Positions 1-6,491 of a DNA stretch of 8,932 nucleotides are shown here, in pieces. The notes below the pieces were generated by a model. It was not told the DNA's origin. It searched no databases and saw only the letters and a list, made by a program, of their open reading frames with translations. Source of the stretch: UBA4124 sp052034745 (lineage in GTDB: Bacteria; Patescibacteriota; Minisyncoccia; Phycocordibacterales; UBA9973). The position numbers and the translations under genes are program-made. The stretch spans positions 1 to 8,932 of the forward strand of contig JBPOIF010000032.1 in assembly GCA_052034745.1 (NCBI GenBank), read 5' to 3'. Every line of letters begins with the position of its first letter. The first letter of the stretch is position 1.

Positions 1-666
1 ATCCCCTCAGTCGAATCATTTCCTTTGGCTGACGAACGTATTGCCCACCAGATCGCAAATGTACTCGAACTCAAACCCTCTGAAGAAATCATCCTCTTTA
101 CTGACGGAGGCGATGACGAAGTCGTCACTATCGAATCTATCGACAAATCGACCGTCACGGTAAAGAAAAACCGCACTATCAATGTTCGGACCAACTCTGA
201 CTGCTGGCTCGTTGCGGCGGTCGGTATACCCAAAGGGTCTACGTTTGAAACCATTGTTCAAAAACTCACAGAGATTGGTGTCAGTCACATCGTCCCTATC
301 ATTTCAGTACGTACAGTAAAAGAAGGCGTGCGCATCGATCGACTCCAAGCTATCAGTGACGAAGCGCTAGAACAGTGCGGCGGAAACAAACGGGTCACCA
401 TTCATGAACCGATGCCCCTGTCTGAATGTCTCAAACAATTTCATTATCCCTCGATCGTCTTTAGTCCTGAAGGCGAGATCTTGAGTGCATCAAAAAAAGA
501 AAAATCTCTCGTCATGTATATCGGCCCCGAAGGAGGTTGGGATACCGAAGACTGGAAACTGTTTCAAGAAACTGGTGTGGCTACTGCAAGTCTTGGTCAA
601 CGAGTTCTCCGTACTGAGACCGCTGCTATTGTCGGTGCCTATCAACTCCTATGGGGACTCTACTAA
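1..666 (+). CDS. rsmE: 16S rRNA (uracil-1498-N3)-methyltransferase RsmE, 5'-truncated by the window edge
   Basis: RsmE is a SPOUT-class methyltransferase that uses SAM to methylate U1498 of 16S rRNA in the assembled 30S subunit. The frame is open from base 1 with no convincing start. A TTG at 25 exists, but the residues before it (IPSVESFPLADER) look like the usual N-terminal PUA-like region, so the true start lies just outside the window; about 221 residues are visible and only a few seem missing. The C-terminal SPOUT knot is clear: IGPEGGW, then LGQRVLRTETAA, the SAM-binding loop and trefoil-knot signature of the family. The middle motif usually written EQ(S/C)GR reads EQCGGNKR here, a minor deviation. 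The stop is TAA at 664-666. The gene overlaps uppP by 16 nt, which suggests co-transcription and translational coupling. The identification is secure from the motifs; the exact start is unknown. Confidence 0.93.
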   Translation: MPSVESFPLADERIAHQIANVLELKPSEEIILFTDGGDDEVVTIESIDKSTVTVKKNRTINVRTNSDCWLVAAVGIPKGSTFETIVQKLTEIGVSHIVPIISVRTVKEGVRIDRLQAISDEALEQCGGNKRVTIHEPMPLSECLKQFHYPSIVFSPEGEILSASKKEKSLVMYIGPEGGWDTEDWKLFQETGVATASLGQRVLRTETAAIVGAYQLLWGLY

Positions 667-1409
667 TTCTCCAAGCGGTTATCCTCGGGGTCATTGAAGG
701 GCTTACCGAATTTATCCCTGTTTCTTCAACTGCACATCTGCTCATCGCAGGACATCTCATGCGTTTTGCGGACACTGCGCTCCTCGGGACGCTCTCAATC
801 GCGATTCAAAGCGGAGCAATCCTTGCAGCGGTGTATTTCTTTTGGCATACCGTCTGGCATCACAAACATCTTATAGGCAAAGTGGTACTCGCGTTTCTTC
901 CAACAGGACTTGCAGGGATTCTTCTTTATCCCATCATCAAACCATTGTTTGAAAATAATCTCACGATTGCACTTGCCCTTATCATTGGTGGTGGAGCACT
1001 CCTCTTTGTAAGGACACAGGATGAAGAAACACCCCTTGCCGCCATCTCCTATCGACAAGCGTTTTTCATCGGTTGTCTACAAGTCTTGAGTTTCGTCCCT
1101 GGAGTATCCCGGGCGGGTGCAACCCTTATCGGTGGCAGTATCATGAAAATACCTCGGACACTTATCGTCCCCTTTTCATTTCTTCTTGCTATTCCTACTA
1201 TCCTTGGAGCATCTGTTGTTGAACTACAGCACGCACCAACACTCGCAGGAGCAGAATGGGGACTCATCGGTATCGGTGCACTCACCGCGTTTATCGTTGC
1301 ACTCTTTTCTATAAAATTTTTCATTCACATCCTTACAAAAAAACCACTCGCGTGGTTTGGGTGGTACCGAATCATCATCGGGATCGTCATTCTTGTTGTT
1401 TTAGTATAA
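651..1409 (+). CDS. uppP: Undecaprenyl-diphosphate phosphatase UppP (BacA family)
   Basis: This integral membrane enzyme dephosphorylates undecaprenyl diphosphate to the monophosphate, recycling the lipid carrier of peptidoglycan and other wall polymers; overproduction of the family gives bacitracin resistance. Both signature motifs are present. The first is EGLTEFIPVSSTAHL at residues 16-30, with E16, E20, S26 and H29 at the catalytic positions. The second is PGVSRAGAT at residues 150-158, with the essential Arg at 154. The rest is a chain of hydrophobic segments, consistent with a polytopic membrane protein. The length of 252 aa is slightly below the usual 265-275. The ATG at 651 sits inside the end of rsmE with no Shine-Dalgarno sequence (CAACTCCT precedes it), so translation probably relies on coupling to rsmE. 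The ATG is well supported because the conserved N-terminal helix begins immediately after it. Confidence 0.95.
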   Translation: MGTLLILQAVILGVIEGLTEFIPVSSTAHLLIAGHLMRFADTALLGTLSIAIQSGAILAAVYFFWHTVWHHKHLIGKVVLAFLPTGLAGILLYPIIKPLFENNLTIALALIIGGGALLFVRTQDEETPLAAISYRQAFFIGCLQVLSFVPGVSRAGATLIGGSIMKIPRTLIVPFSFLLAIPTILGASVVELQHAPTLAGAEWGLIGIGALTAFIVALFSIKFFIHILTKKPLAWFGWYRIIIGIVILVVLV

Positions 1410-1429
1410 AAAATGATTTGAAAAAGTAA

Positions 1430-2032
1430 CTAAAATACCTTGGAAATAAAGGATTTTCTGTGATACTGGCTTGGTCCATGGGTTCGAAGAGCCTTCAGAT
1501 GGTAGGCCGTCCCGTACCCTTTATTTGCCTGCCAATCATACTGTGGCACCTTTTTATGAAGTCGTTCCATCAGACGATCCCTATACACCTTTGCAACTAC
1601 TGATGCAAGCGAGATAATCTTGTGCGCGTCATCACCACGAATGACTGTTTGTTGATCTTTGTACAACGGAGGTGCTTTAAGTCCCCCATCGAGCATCACT
1701 GCTACCTCTTTTGGGTCAAGACCAAGTGCGATAACTCCTTGAAACACCGCATCTTTGATGCAAACCGCAATCCCTTTTTTGTCGATATTTCCTGCAGATA
1801 CAGCAATAATCTTTTTGATACATACACCCTCTTTTTCAAGCATGGTCGCCTCCTTTGCCCAACGAATCCGTTTTTCGGGAGACATCTTTTTTGAGTCACG
1901 AAGAAGAACCCCATCTCTCTCCCAAGACATCTTTTTATAAAAAGCCATCGGCATCGCCACAACACCAACCACGACAGGCCCCGCAAGAGGACCCCTGCCT
2001 ACCTCGTCTACCCCAACAATCCATTTTTTCAC
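1430..2032 (-). CDS. rnhB: Ribonuclease HII
   Basis: RNase HII cleaves the RNA strand of RNA/DNA hybrids and nicks 5' of single ribonucleotides misincorporated in DNA, starting ribonucleotide excision repair. Numbered from a GTG start at 2032, the four acidic metal ligands are all visible: D9 and E10 in GVDEVGRGPLAGP, D115 in LDGG (family form is usually DGN), and D134 in RGDDAHK. Other family blocks are DSKKMSPEKR, ASVVAKVYRDRLM, and the C-terminal NKGYGTAYHLKAL plus HRKSF. The product is 200 aa, typical for the family. The frame stays open for 25 codons further upstream, but that stretch has no family similarity and contains the promoter, so the GTG is preferred. The gene is divergent from dnaE and convergent with uppP. 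Pairing of rnhB with dnaE fits a replication and repair theme. Confidence 0.94.
   Translation of the reverse strand: MKKWIVGVDEVGRGPLAGPVVVGVVAMPMAFYKKMSWERDGVLLRDSKKMSPEKRIRWAKEATMLEKEGVCIKKIIAVSAGNIDKKGIAVCIKDAVFQGVIALGLDPKEVAVMLDGGLKAPPLYKDQQTVIRGDDAHKIISLASVVAKVYRDRLMERLHKKVPQYDWQANKGYGTAYHLKALRTHGPSQYHRKSFISKVF
1432..1457. terminator. Weak AT-rich hairpin at the uppP/rnhB convergence
   Basis: AAAAT-A-CCTT (1432-1441) can pair with AAGGATTTT (1449-1457), leaving one bulged A and a 7-nt loop. It overlaps the last codons of rnhB. On the minus strand it is followed by AG and then a TTACTTTTT stretch; on the plus strand the downstream arm itself ends in TTTT. It is the only terminator-like structure between the two convergent genes. 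The stem is weak, so this call is tentative. Confidence 0.3.
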
Positions 2033-2038
2033 CCAAAT

Positions 2039-2047
2039 ACTATAACA
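2039..2047 (-). promoter_or_regulatory. Extended -10 promoter of rnhB, apparently leaderless
   Basis: On the minus strand the sequence reads TGT-TATAGT, an extended -10 element. Only 6 nt separate its end from the GTG start of rnhB, so transcription would begin at or next to the start codon. No good -35 lies at the expected distance: a TTGACA at 2072-2077 is 27 nt away, too far. This is a sequence-only call. Confidence 0.55.
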
Positions 2048-2088
2048 AAACCACCGAGTTTTTGCCGTCTCTGTCAACCCTTGTTCCT

Positions 2089-2097
2089 TGGTATACT
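2089..2097 (+). promoter_or_regulatory. Extended -10 promoter of dnaE, apparently leaderless
   Basis: TGG-TATACT is an extended -10 element whose end lies 8 nt before the dnaE ATG at 2106. Initiation at the usual distance would leave a leader of about 0-3 nt. The 8 nt in between (TCCTCCAC) contain no Shine-Dalgarno sequence. No clear -35 is visible, which extended -10 promoters can tolerate. Confidence 0.55.
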
Positions 2098-2105
2098 TCC
2101 TCCAC

Positions 2106-5100
2106 ATGAGCTTCGTACACCTCCATACCCACAGCCACTATTCACTCCTTGACGGGCTTTCAAAAATCCCTGATTTGGTAGCACGCGCAAAAGAGCTTGG
2201 TATGCCAGCGCTTGCCCTCACTGACCACGGTGTCATGTACGGAGCAATCGAATTTTATAAGGAATGCAACGCAGCGGGTATCAAACCCATCATTGGTGTC
2301 GAAGCCTACATCGCGGAGCGTTTGCATACGGACAAAGAACCAGGACTTGATACAAAACGCTACCACCTGACACTCCTTGCCAAAAACAACGCCGGGTACA
2401 AGAACCTGATGAAGCTCGTCAGTATCGCCCATCTCGAAGGTTATTACTACAAACCTCGGATGGACATAGAGCTCATCGAACGTTACGCCGAAGGGCTCAT
2501 CTGTCTTACCGGTTGTCCGGGGAGCAGATTTATTCATCATCTCAAAAACGGCAACCGAGAAGAAGCAGTTGCTCTCGTCAAAGAATACATCCGTATCTTT
2601 GGCAAAGAACACGTATTTGTTGAAATCATGTCACACGATGAAGTGACCTGGTACACACCTCTTACAAAAGACATCGTCAGTGTCGCGCAAGAACTCGATC
2701 TTCCAATTGTCGGAACATGGGATTCACACTATCTCCATGAAGATGACAAAGAAGCACACAACACACTCCTTGCAATCAATACGAACAATCAAAACTTCAA
2801 ATTCGAAGGGAACTATTCACTCATCAATACCGAACAAGCCCAAGAAATATTTAAAGACATTCCTGGTGCGGTGGAGAACACTCTTCGAGTTGCAGACCTT
2901 GTCAATCTCGAGATAGAACTTGGACCATGGAAGTTCCCCCATTACCCTATCCCCGAAGGAACAACCTATGATAGCGAGCTCCGAAAAGCGGTAGAAAAAG
3001 GAATCGAAGAAAAAAACTACCCTGAAACTGAAGAGGTGGAAGCGCGTATTGAATTTGAACTTGATGTTATCAAACAAAAAGGATTCTCCTCGTACTTTCT
3101 CGTAGAGGCAGACCTTGTGCGCGCCGCCCGAGACATGGGTATCTATACCAATACTCGAGGATCGGCTGCGGGATCACTCGTGTCATACCTGACAGGGATC
3201 ACCACCGTAGACCCCATCAAATACAAACTCCCCTTCGAACGATTCCTCAACCCACTGCGTCCTGGTATCCCTGATATTGATCTTGATATCGCTGACAACC
3301 GTCGCGATGATTTGATCAACTACGCAAAAGAACGTTATGGTACAGGAGCAGTTGCGCAAATATGTACCTTTGGAACAATGGCTGCCCGAGGATCGGTTCG
3401 AGATGTTGCACGCGCGCTTGGGTATCCGTATGGAGTCGGAGACAAGATTGCAAAACTCATCCCTATGGGAAGCCAAGGATTTCCGATGACCATCGAACAC
3501 GCTATCGAAATAGAACCCGAACTCAAAACACTCTATGAAACCGACCGCGGAACAAAAGAGATTATCAATATGGCAAAAAAGATCGAAGGGAACGTTCGCC
3601 ATATCTCAATCCACGCAGCAGGAGTGATCATCGCCCCAACACCAGATATTACTGACTACACGCCTATCCAATACGACCCAAAAGGAGAAAACAAGATCAT
3701 TACCCAATATGACATGTTCTCAGGCGGTCGTGACGGTGTCGTCAATCTCCCTAAGTTTGATATGCTCGGCATCAGAAACCTCCAATTCATTTCTGAGGCA
3801 ATCGATCGTATCGAAAAAATAAGAGGCATCAAAATCGATATTGATACGATTCCTCTTGATGATCCAAAGGTTTTTACCATGCTCTCGCGAGGCGAAACCG
3901 TCGGAGTATTTCAAATGGCAGGCGATGGAATGACCGAATACCTCAAAGAACTGAAGCCAACAAAAGTTGAAGACCTCATGGCCATGGTTGCGCTCTACCG
4001 ACCAGGACCTATGGATGTGATTCCTGAATATATCAAGCGTAAAAATAACCCTGCGCTTGTCAGCTATCTCGATCCTCGCATGGAGACATACCTTCAGGCG
4101 TCCTACGGACTCATCGTGTACCAAGACGATCTCCTCTTTAGTGCGATAGAACTGGCCGGGTACGACTGGCTCGAAGCGGACAAGTTTCGAAAAGCGGTCG
4201 GAAAAAAGATTCCTGCTGAAATGGCCGCACAAAAAGAAAAGCTCCAAAAAGGTATCGTCGAGCACGGACAGACCAAAGAATTTGCGGAGATGCTTTGGAA
4301 GCTGTTTGAACCGTTCCAGGCCTACGGTTTCAACAAAGCACACGCTGCCAGCTATGGTATGGTCGCGTACAAAACTGCGTACCTGAAAGCAAATTATCCT
4401 GCAGAATACATGACTGCCTGCATGACCGCAGAATCTGGCGATATCGAAACCTGTAGTGAATACATCAATGAAGCAAAGCGCATGGGATTTACTATCCTGC
4501 CTCCTGATGTAAACGAGTCATTTTCAGACTTTACGGCAGTTGTAGAAGATGGTGAGGTAACAAAAAAGATCCGCTTCGGTCTTCGCAATGTCAAAAACTT
4601 TGGCGAAGAAATCGGCCGAGCAATCATCGCTGAACGAAAAACTCGCGGGGCATTTTCTTCACTCGAAGACTTCCTCGAACGAATTCAGCATCGCAATCTC
4701 AACAAAAAGTCCCTCGAAGCGCTCATTCTCTGTGGCGCAATGGACTCCTTTGGTGAACGAGGGCAACTCCTTGCAAGCATCGAAGCACTCCTTACGTTTA
4801 ACAAAGAAGTGAAAGCAGGAAATGAAAACCAAAGCTCTCTCTTTGAAGGGCTCGATTCAAAACCAAAAAACACACTCCCTCTCAAGGAAGTTCCTCCTGC
4901 AACCATGAAAGAACGCCTCTCCTGGGAAAAAGAACTCCTCGGACTGTATATCTCCGGACACCCTCTTGATGAATATGAACTGCAGATCAAAAAAGCAGGT
5001 TCCACCATCGAAAAGGTACTCAAAACAGCAACTCCTGAAGTCAAAGAACGCTGGAAACAAAAAGTACAAAAGTCCCTCCTTGTTGTTCATATCGACACCG

Positions 5101-5312
5101 TCAAAGTAATTCTCACCAAATCAAATAGCAAAATGGCGTTTGTACAAGTACAAGACAAAAGCGGGATCGCCGAAGCGGTCGTATTTCCTGAGACATACAA
5201 AAAGATTGGGGCCTCCCTCATCGAAGGAGCCGTCGTTGCCATCCAGTGCTCTGCAACCAATCGAGACGAGCGCAAATCACTCCTTATCGACAACATCAAG
5301 GTCCTTTCTTAA
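2106..5312 (+). CDS. dnaE: DNA polymerase III subunit alpha (DnaE), with complete PHP metal site
   Basis: This is the catalytic subunit of the replicative polymerase, 1068 aa against about 1160 in E. coli. An N-terminal PHP domain (about residues 1-270) carries a full set of metal ligands by comparison with Taq DnaE: H5, H7, D16, H41, E66, H87, C137, D206 and H208. The polymerase core has its three catalytic aspartates: D392 and D394 in PDIDLDI, and D552 in KFDMLGI. A helix-hairpin-helix region (around HRNLNKKSLEALILCGAMD) follows. Next come a beta-clamp-binding pentapeptide QSSLF at 909-913, the conserved LLGLYISGHPLDEYE block, and a C-terminal OB-fold. The shorter length reflects a reduced C-terminal region after the OB-fold. 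The ATG at 2106 is chosen over an in-frame TTG at 2088 because family similarity (SFVHLHTHSHYSLLDG) starts there and the TTG overlaps the -10 element. The Asn usual in the TND.HY motif is Trp205. Confidence 0.97.
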   Translation: MSFVHLHTHSHYSLLDGLSKIPDLVARAKELGMPALALTDHGVMYGAIEFYKECNAAGIKPIIGVEAYIAERLHTDKEPGLDTKRYHLTLLAKNNAGYKNLMKLVSIAHLEGYYYKPRMDIELIERYAEGLICLTGCPGSRFIHHLKNGNREEAVALVKEYIRIFGKEHVFVEIMSHDEVTWYTPLTKDIVSVAQELDLPIVGTWDSHYLHEDDKEAHNTLLAINTNNQNFKFEGNYSLINTEQAQEIFKDIPGAVENTLRVADLVNLEIELGPWKFPHYPIPEGTTYDSELRKAVEKGIEEKNYPETEEVEARIEFELDVIKQKGFSSYFLVEADLVRAARDMGIYTNTRGSAAGSLVSYLTGITTVDPIKYKLPFERFLNPLRPGIPDIDLDIADNRRDDLINYAKERYGTGAVAQICTFGTMAARGSVRDVARALGYPYGVGDKIAKLIPMGSQGFPMTIEHAIEIEPELKTLYETDRGTKEIINMAKKIEGNVRHISIHAAGVIIAPTPDITDYTPIQYDPKGENKIITQYDMFSGGRDGVVNLPKFDMLGIRNLQFISEAIDRIEKIRGIKIDIDTIPLDDPKVFTMLSRGETVGVFQMAGDGMTEYLKELKPTKVEDLMAMVALYRPGPMDVIPEYIKRKNNPALVSYLDPRMETYLQASYGLIVYQDDLLFSAIELAGYDWLEADKFRKAVGKKIPAEMAAQKEKLQKGIVEHGQTKEFAEMLWKLFEPFQAYGFNKAHAASYGMVAYKTAYLKANYPAEYMTACMTAESGDIETCSEYINEAKRMGFTILPPDVNESFSDFTAVVEDGEVTKKIRFGLRNVKNFGEEIGRAIIAERKTRGAFSSLEDFLERIQHRNLNKKSLEALILCGAMDSFGERGQLLASIEALLTFNKEVKAGNENQSSLFEGLDSKPKNTLPLKEVPPATMKERLSWEKELLGLYISGHPLDEYELQIKKAGSTIEKVLKTATPEVKERWKQKVQKSLLVVHIDTVKVILTKSNSKMAFVQVQDKSGIAEAVVFPETYKKIGASLIEGAVVAIQCSATNRDERKSLLIDNIKVLS

Positions 5313-5318
5313 AGAATT

Positions 5319-5348
5319 TTGACAAGGTAGTGGTCTAACCGGTACGAT
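5319..5348 (+). promoter_or_regulatory. Sigma-70-type promoter of the 156-aa gene
   Basis: A perfect -35 TTGACA (5319-5324), an 18-nt spacer and a -10 TACGAT (5343-5348) lie just after the dnaE stop codon. A start site near 5355 would give a leader of about 10 nt before the ATG at 5365. This indicates that the downstream gene can be expressed independently of dnaE, although read-through is also possible because no terminator separates the two genes. Confidence 0.6.
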
Positions 5349-5366
5349 AGAGAAAACGCTCTCTAT
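5347..5366 (+). repeat. Perfect 7-bp inverted repeat spanning the start of the 156-aa gene
   Basis: ATAGAGA (5347-5353) and TCTCTAT (5360-5366) are perfect reverse complements with a 6-nt spacer. The left arm touches the -10 element, the interval covers the predicted start site, and the right arm includes the first two bases of the ATG. It could be an operator for a dimeric regulator or, if transcription starts upstream of it, a hairpin hiding the start codon. The function is inferred. Confidence 0.45.
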
Positions 5367-5835
5367 GCTCGAAACTGATAATCTATTGAATCAGTACGTT
5401 TTTCTGAAAACAGCAGGAAAGGCAATCTCTCTGGAGAAATTCCAATTGTTTGAGCTATGGTTCTCTCATGTGCACAAAGAATGGGAAAGAGAGGCAAAAA
5501 ACCTCGAAGACCTCATCACCATAGGCACTCGTAGTGTAAGCTTTTTTCCTGAGGTGTCTCCTGAAGTCTACAAAAAGGCTTTGAATTGCCTGAGTATGTG
5601 GCAGGCCATGACACACCGAGAAGAGATCCCTGGACTCCTAACGGAGGATGAGAAAAGAGAAAAGAAGAGACAAGAGATACAGAAAACATCTTGTTTCATT
5701 CCCTCGGCAGAACTGGCCCATCTCCGCGAAGAAGCCGCGACCCTCGGAGACCAGAGAGAAGATATCGTCTCGCCCGGCACCTTCCAACTCGTAAACCTGG
5801 AACCCGAGCGCATCAAAAGAAAACGTACATCCTAA
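5365..5835 (+). CDS. Hypothetical protein, 156 aa, family not recognised
   Basis: I do not recognise this protein. It is predicted to be soluble: no signal peptide or membrane segment is visible. The first two thirds look helical, with aromatic- and leucine-rich stretches (FQLFELWFSHVHKEWE, YKKALNCLSMWQAM). A strongly charged segment follows (TEDEKREKKRQEIQK, about residues 93-107), which may be a helix or coiled coil. The tail is polar and ends in a basic run, IKRKRTS. Cysteines are few and do not form a metal-binding pattern. Support for a real gene: a consensus-like promoter just upstream, an ATG at the right distance, a terminator 1 nt after the stop, and base composition like its neighbours. 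It has no Shine-Dalgarno sequence. It sits 52 nt after dnaE, but with its own promoter, so a replication role should not be assumed. Confidence 0.8.
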   Translation: MLETDNLLNQYVFLKTAGKAISLEKFQLFELWFSHVHKEWEREAKNLEDLITIGTRSVSFFPEVSPEVYKKALNCLSMWQAMTHREEIPGLLTEDEKREKKRQEIQKTSCFIPSAELAHLREEAATLGDQREDIVSPGTFQLVNLEPERIKRKRTS

Positions 5836-5836
5836 C

Positions 5837-5868
5837 GACCCATTGCTTTGTATGTGATGGGTCTTTTC
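5837..5868 (+). terminator. Intrinsic terminator of the 156-aa gene
   Basis: GACCCAT (5837-5843) pairs with ATGGGTC (5857-5863) around a 13-nt loop and is followed by TTTTC. It starts 1 nt after the TAA stop at 5833-5835. The short stem and large loop make it moderate in strength; a second, stronger hairpin lies just downstream. Confidence 0.6.
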
Positions 5869-5876
5869 TCATATGC

Positions 5877-5903
5877 AAAAACACCCCCGAGAGGGGTGTT
5901 TTT
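5877..5903. terminator. Strong bidirectional intrinsic terminator between convergent genes
   Basis: AAAAACACCCC (5877-5887) pairs perfectly with GGGGTGTTTTT (5893-5903) across a CGAGA loop: 11 bp with a GC-rich core and A/T ends, so each strand shows a U-tract. It is the second terminator for the plus-strand 156-aa gene and lies 24 nt past the stop of the minus-strand hydrolase gene, so it should end transcripts from both sides. Confidence 0.88.
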
Positions 5904-5927
5904 GACTACGAGTAGTGTTGTTGTGCT

Positions 5928-6491
5928 TTAGACAGGCATGGTTTCGATCTTCTTCATGATCCCCATCACCTCATCAGCATACCGAAGTACGATTGATGGC
6001 GGGTTGTAGGTCTGAAGAATACCTCGAGTATCCTTGCCGGCATAATAGCGAGCGGTCTTTTCGTCGTGACCTCCAAGGTGTCGTGCGACAACATTGATAG
6101 CCTCTTCGAAACTCTGAAACTTGATCTTACAACTTCCCCATCCGAACGGGTTGTTATAACACGCAAATTTACCTCCAGTACTTTCTCGCATCGCAAGACC
6201 GGCAATGAGGTATGGATCTACGCTGTATTTTTCACCAGCAAGTACCATCGTCATCCCATATCCTGCAAGCGGGAGGTCGTATTTTGTGTAGTACGCATCG
6301 ATTTTGGCAGCAATCTCCTCTCTTTCCTTTTGGAGTTTGAGCTGTTCGGGCGAAAGTAGTGCGACAGTGTCAGACTGTCCCGCTGCAAGCACTGCACTCT
6401 GGATAGAAGCCGTAAAGGAATTCATCGAGAGGCTTGATGCGAGCATAGGAACAATAATGAACGCTCTAATGATTGATTTTGTTTTATGCAT
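5928..6491 (-). CDS. Secreted lysozyme/glucosaminidase-like cell-wall hydrolase
   Basis: The 187-aa product starts with a signal peptide: basic MHKTKSIIR, a hydrophobic stretch, and a possible cleavage around residues 33-38 (AVLAAG). After a charged helical linker (about 46-70), residues 75-170 resemble lysozyme-like or GH73-type peptidoglycan hydrolases. YSVDPYLIAGLAMRES places a candidate catalytic Glu at 103, and NNPFGWG (113-119) resembles the NNLFGIKG block of glucosaminidases. FQSFEEAINVVARHL matches the helix that follows in these enzymes. C111 and C121 flank the NPFGWG loop and could form a disulfide after export. The frame stays open upstream to 6632, but the ATG at 6491 is preferred because the signal peptide begins there and the extension covers the leader and part of the promoter. 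The exact family and activity are uncertain; a lytic transglycosylase or muramidase is equally possible. Export would be by the Sec pathway. Confidence 0.8.
   Translation of the reverse strand: MHKTKSIIRAFIIVPMLASSLSMNSFTASIQSAVLAAGQSDTVALLSPEQLKLQKEREEIAAKIDAYYTKYDLPLAGYGMTMVLAGEKYSVDPYLIAGLAMRESTGGKFACYNNPFGWGSCKIKFQSFEEAINVVARHLGGHDEKTARYYAGKDTRGILQTYNPPSIVLRYADEVMGIMKKIETMPV

Noticed and set aside
2033..2107. Upstream extension of rnhB to an ATG at 2107
   Set aside because: The extra 25 codons have no RNase HII similarity, overlap the dnaE start and both promoters, and the family N-terminus fits the GTG at 2032.
3720..4343. Long minus-strand open frames opposite dnaE (also 2160-2612 and 3183-3602)
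   Set aside because: They are antisense shadows of a fully conserved gene, with unusual composition and no recognisable domain or start signals.
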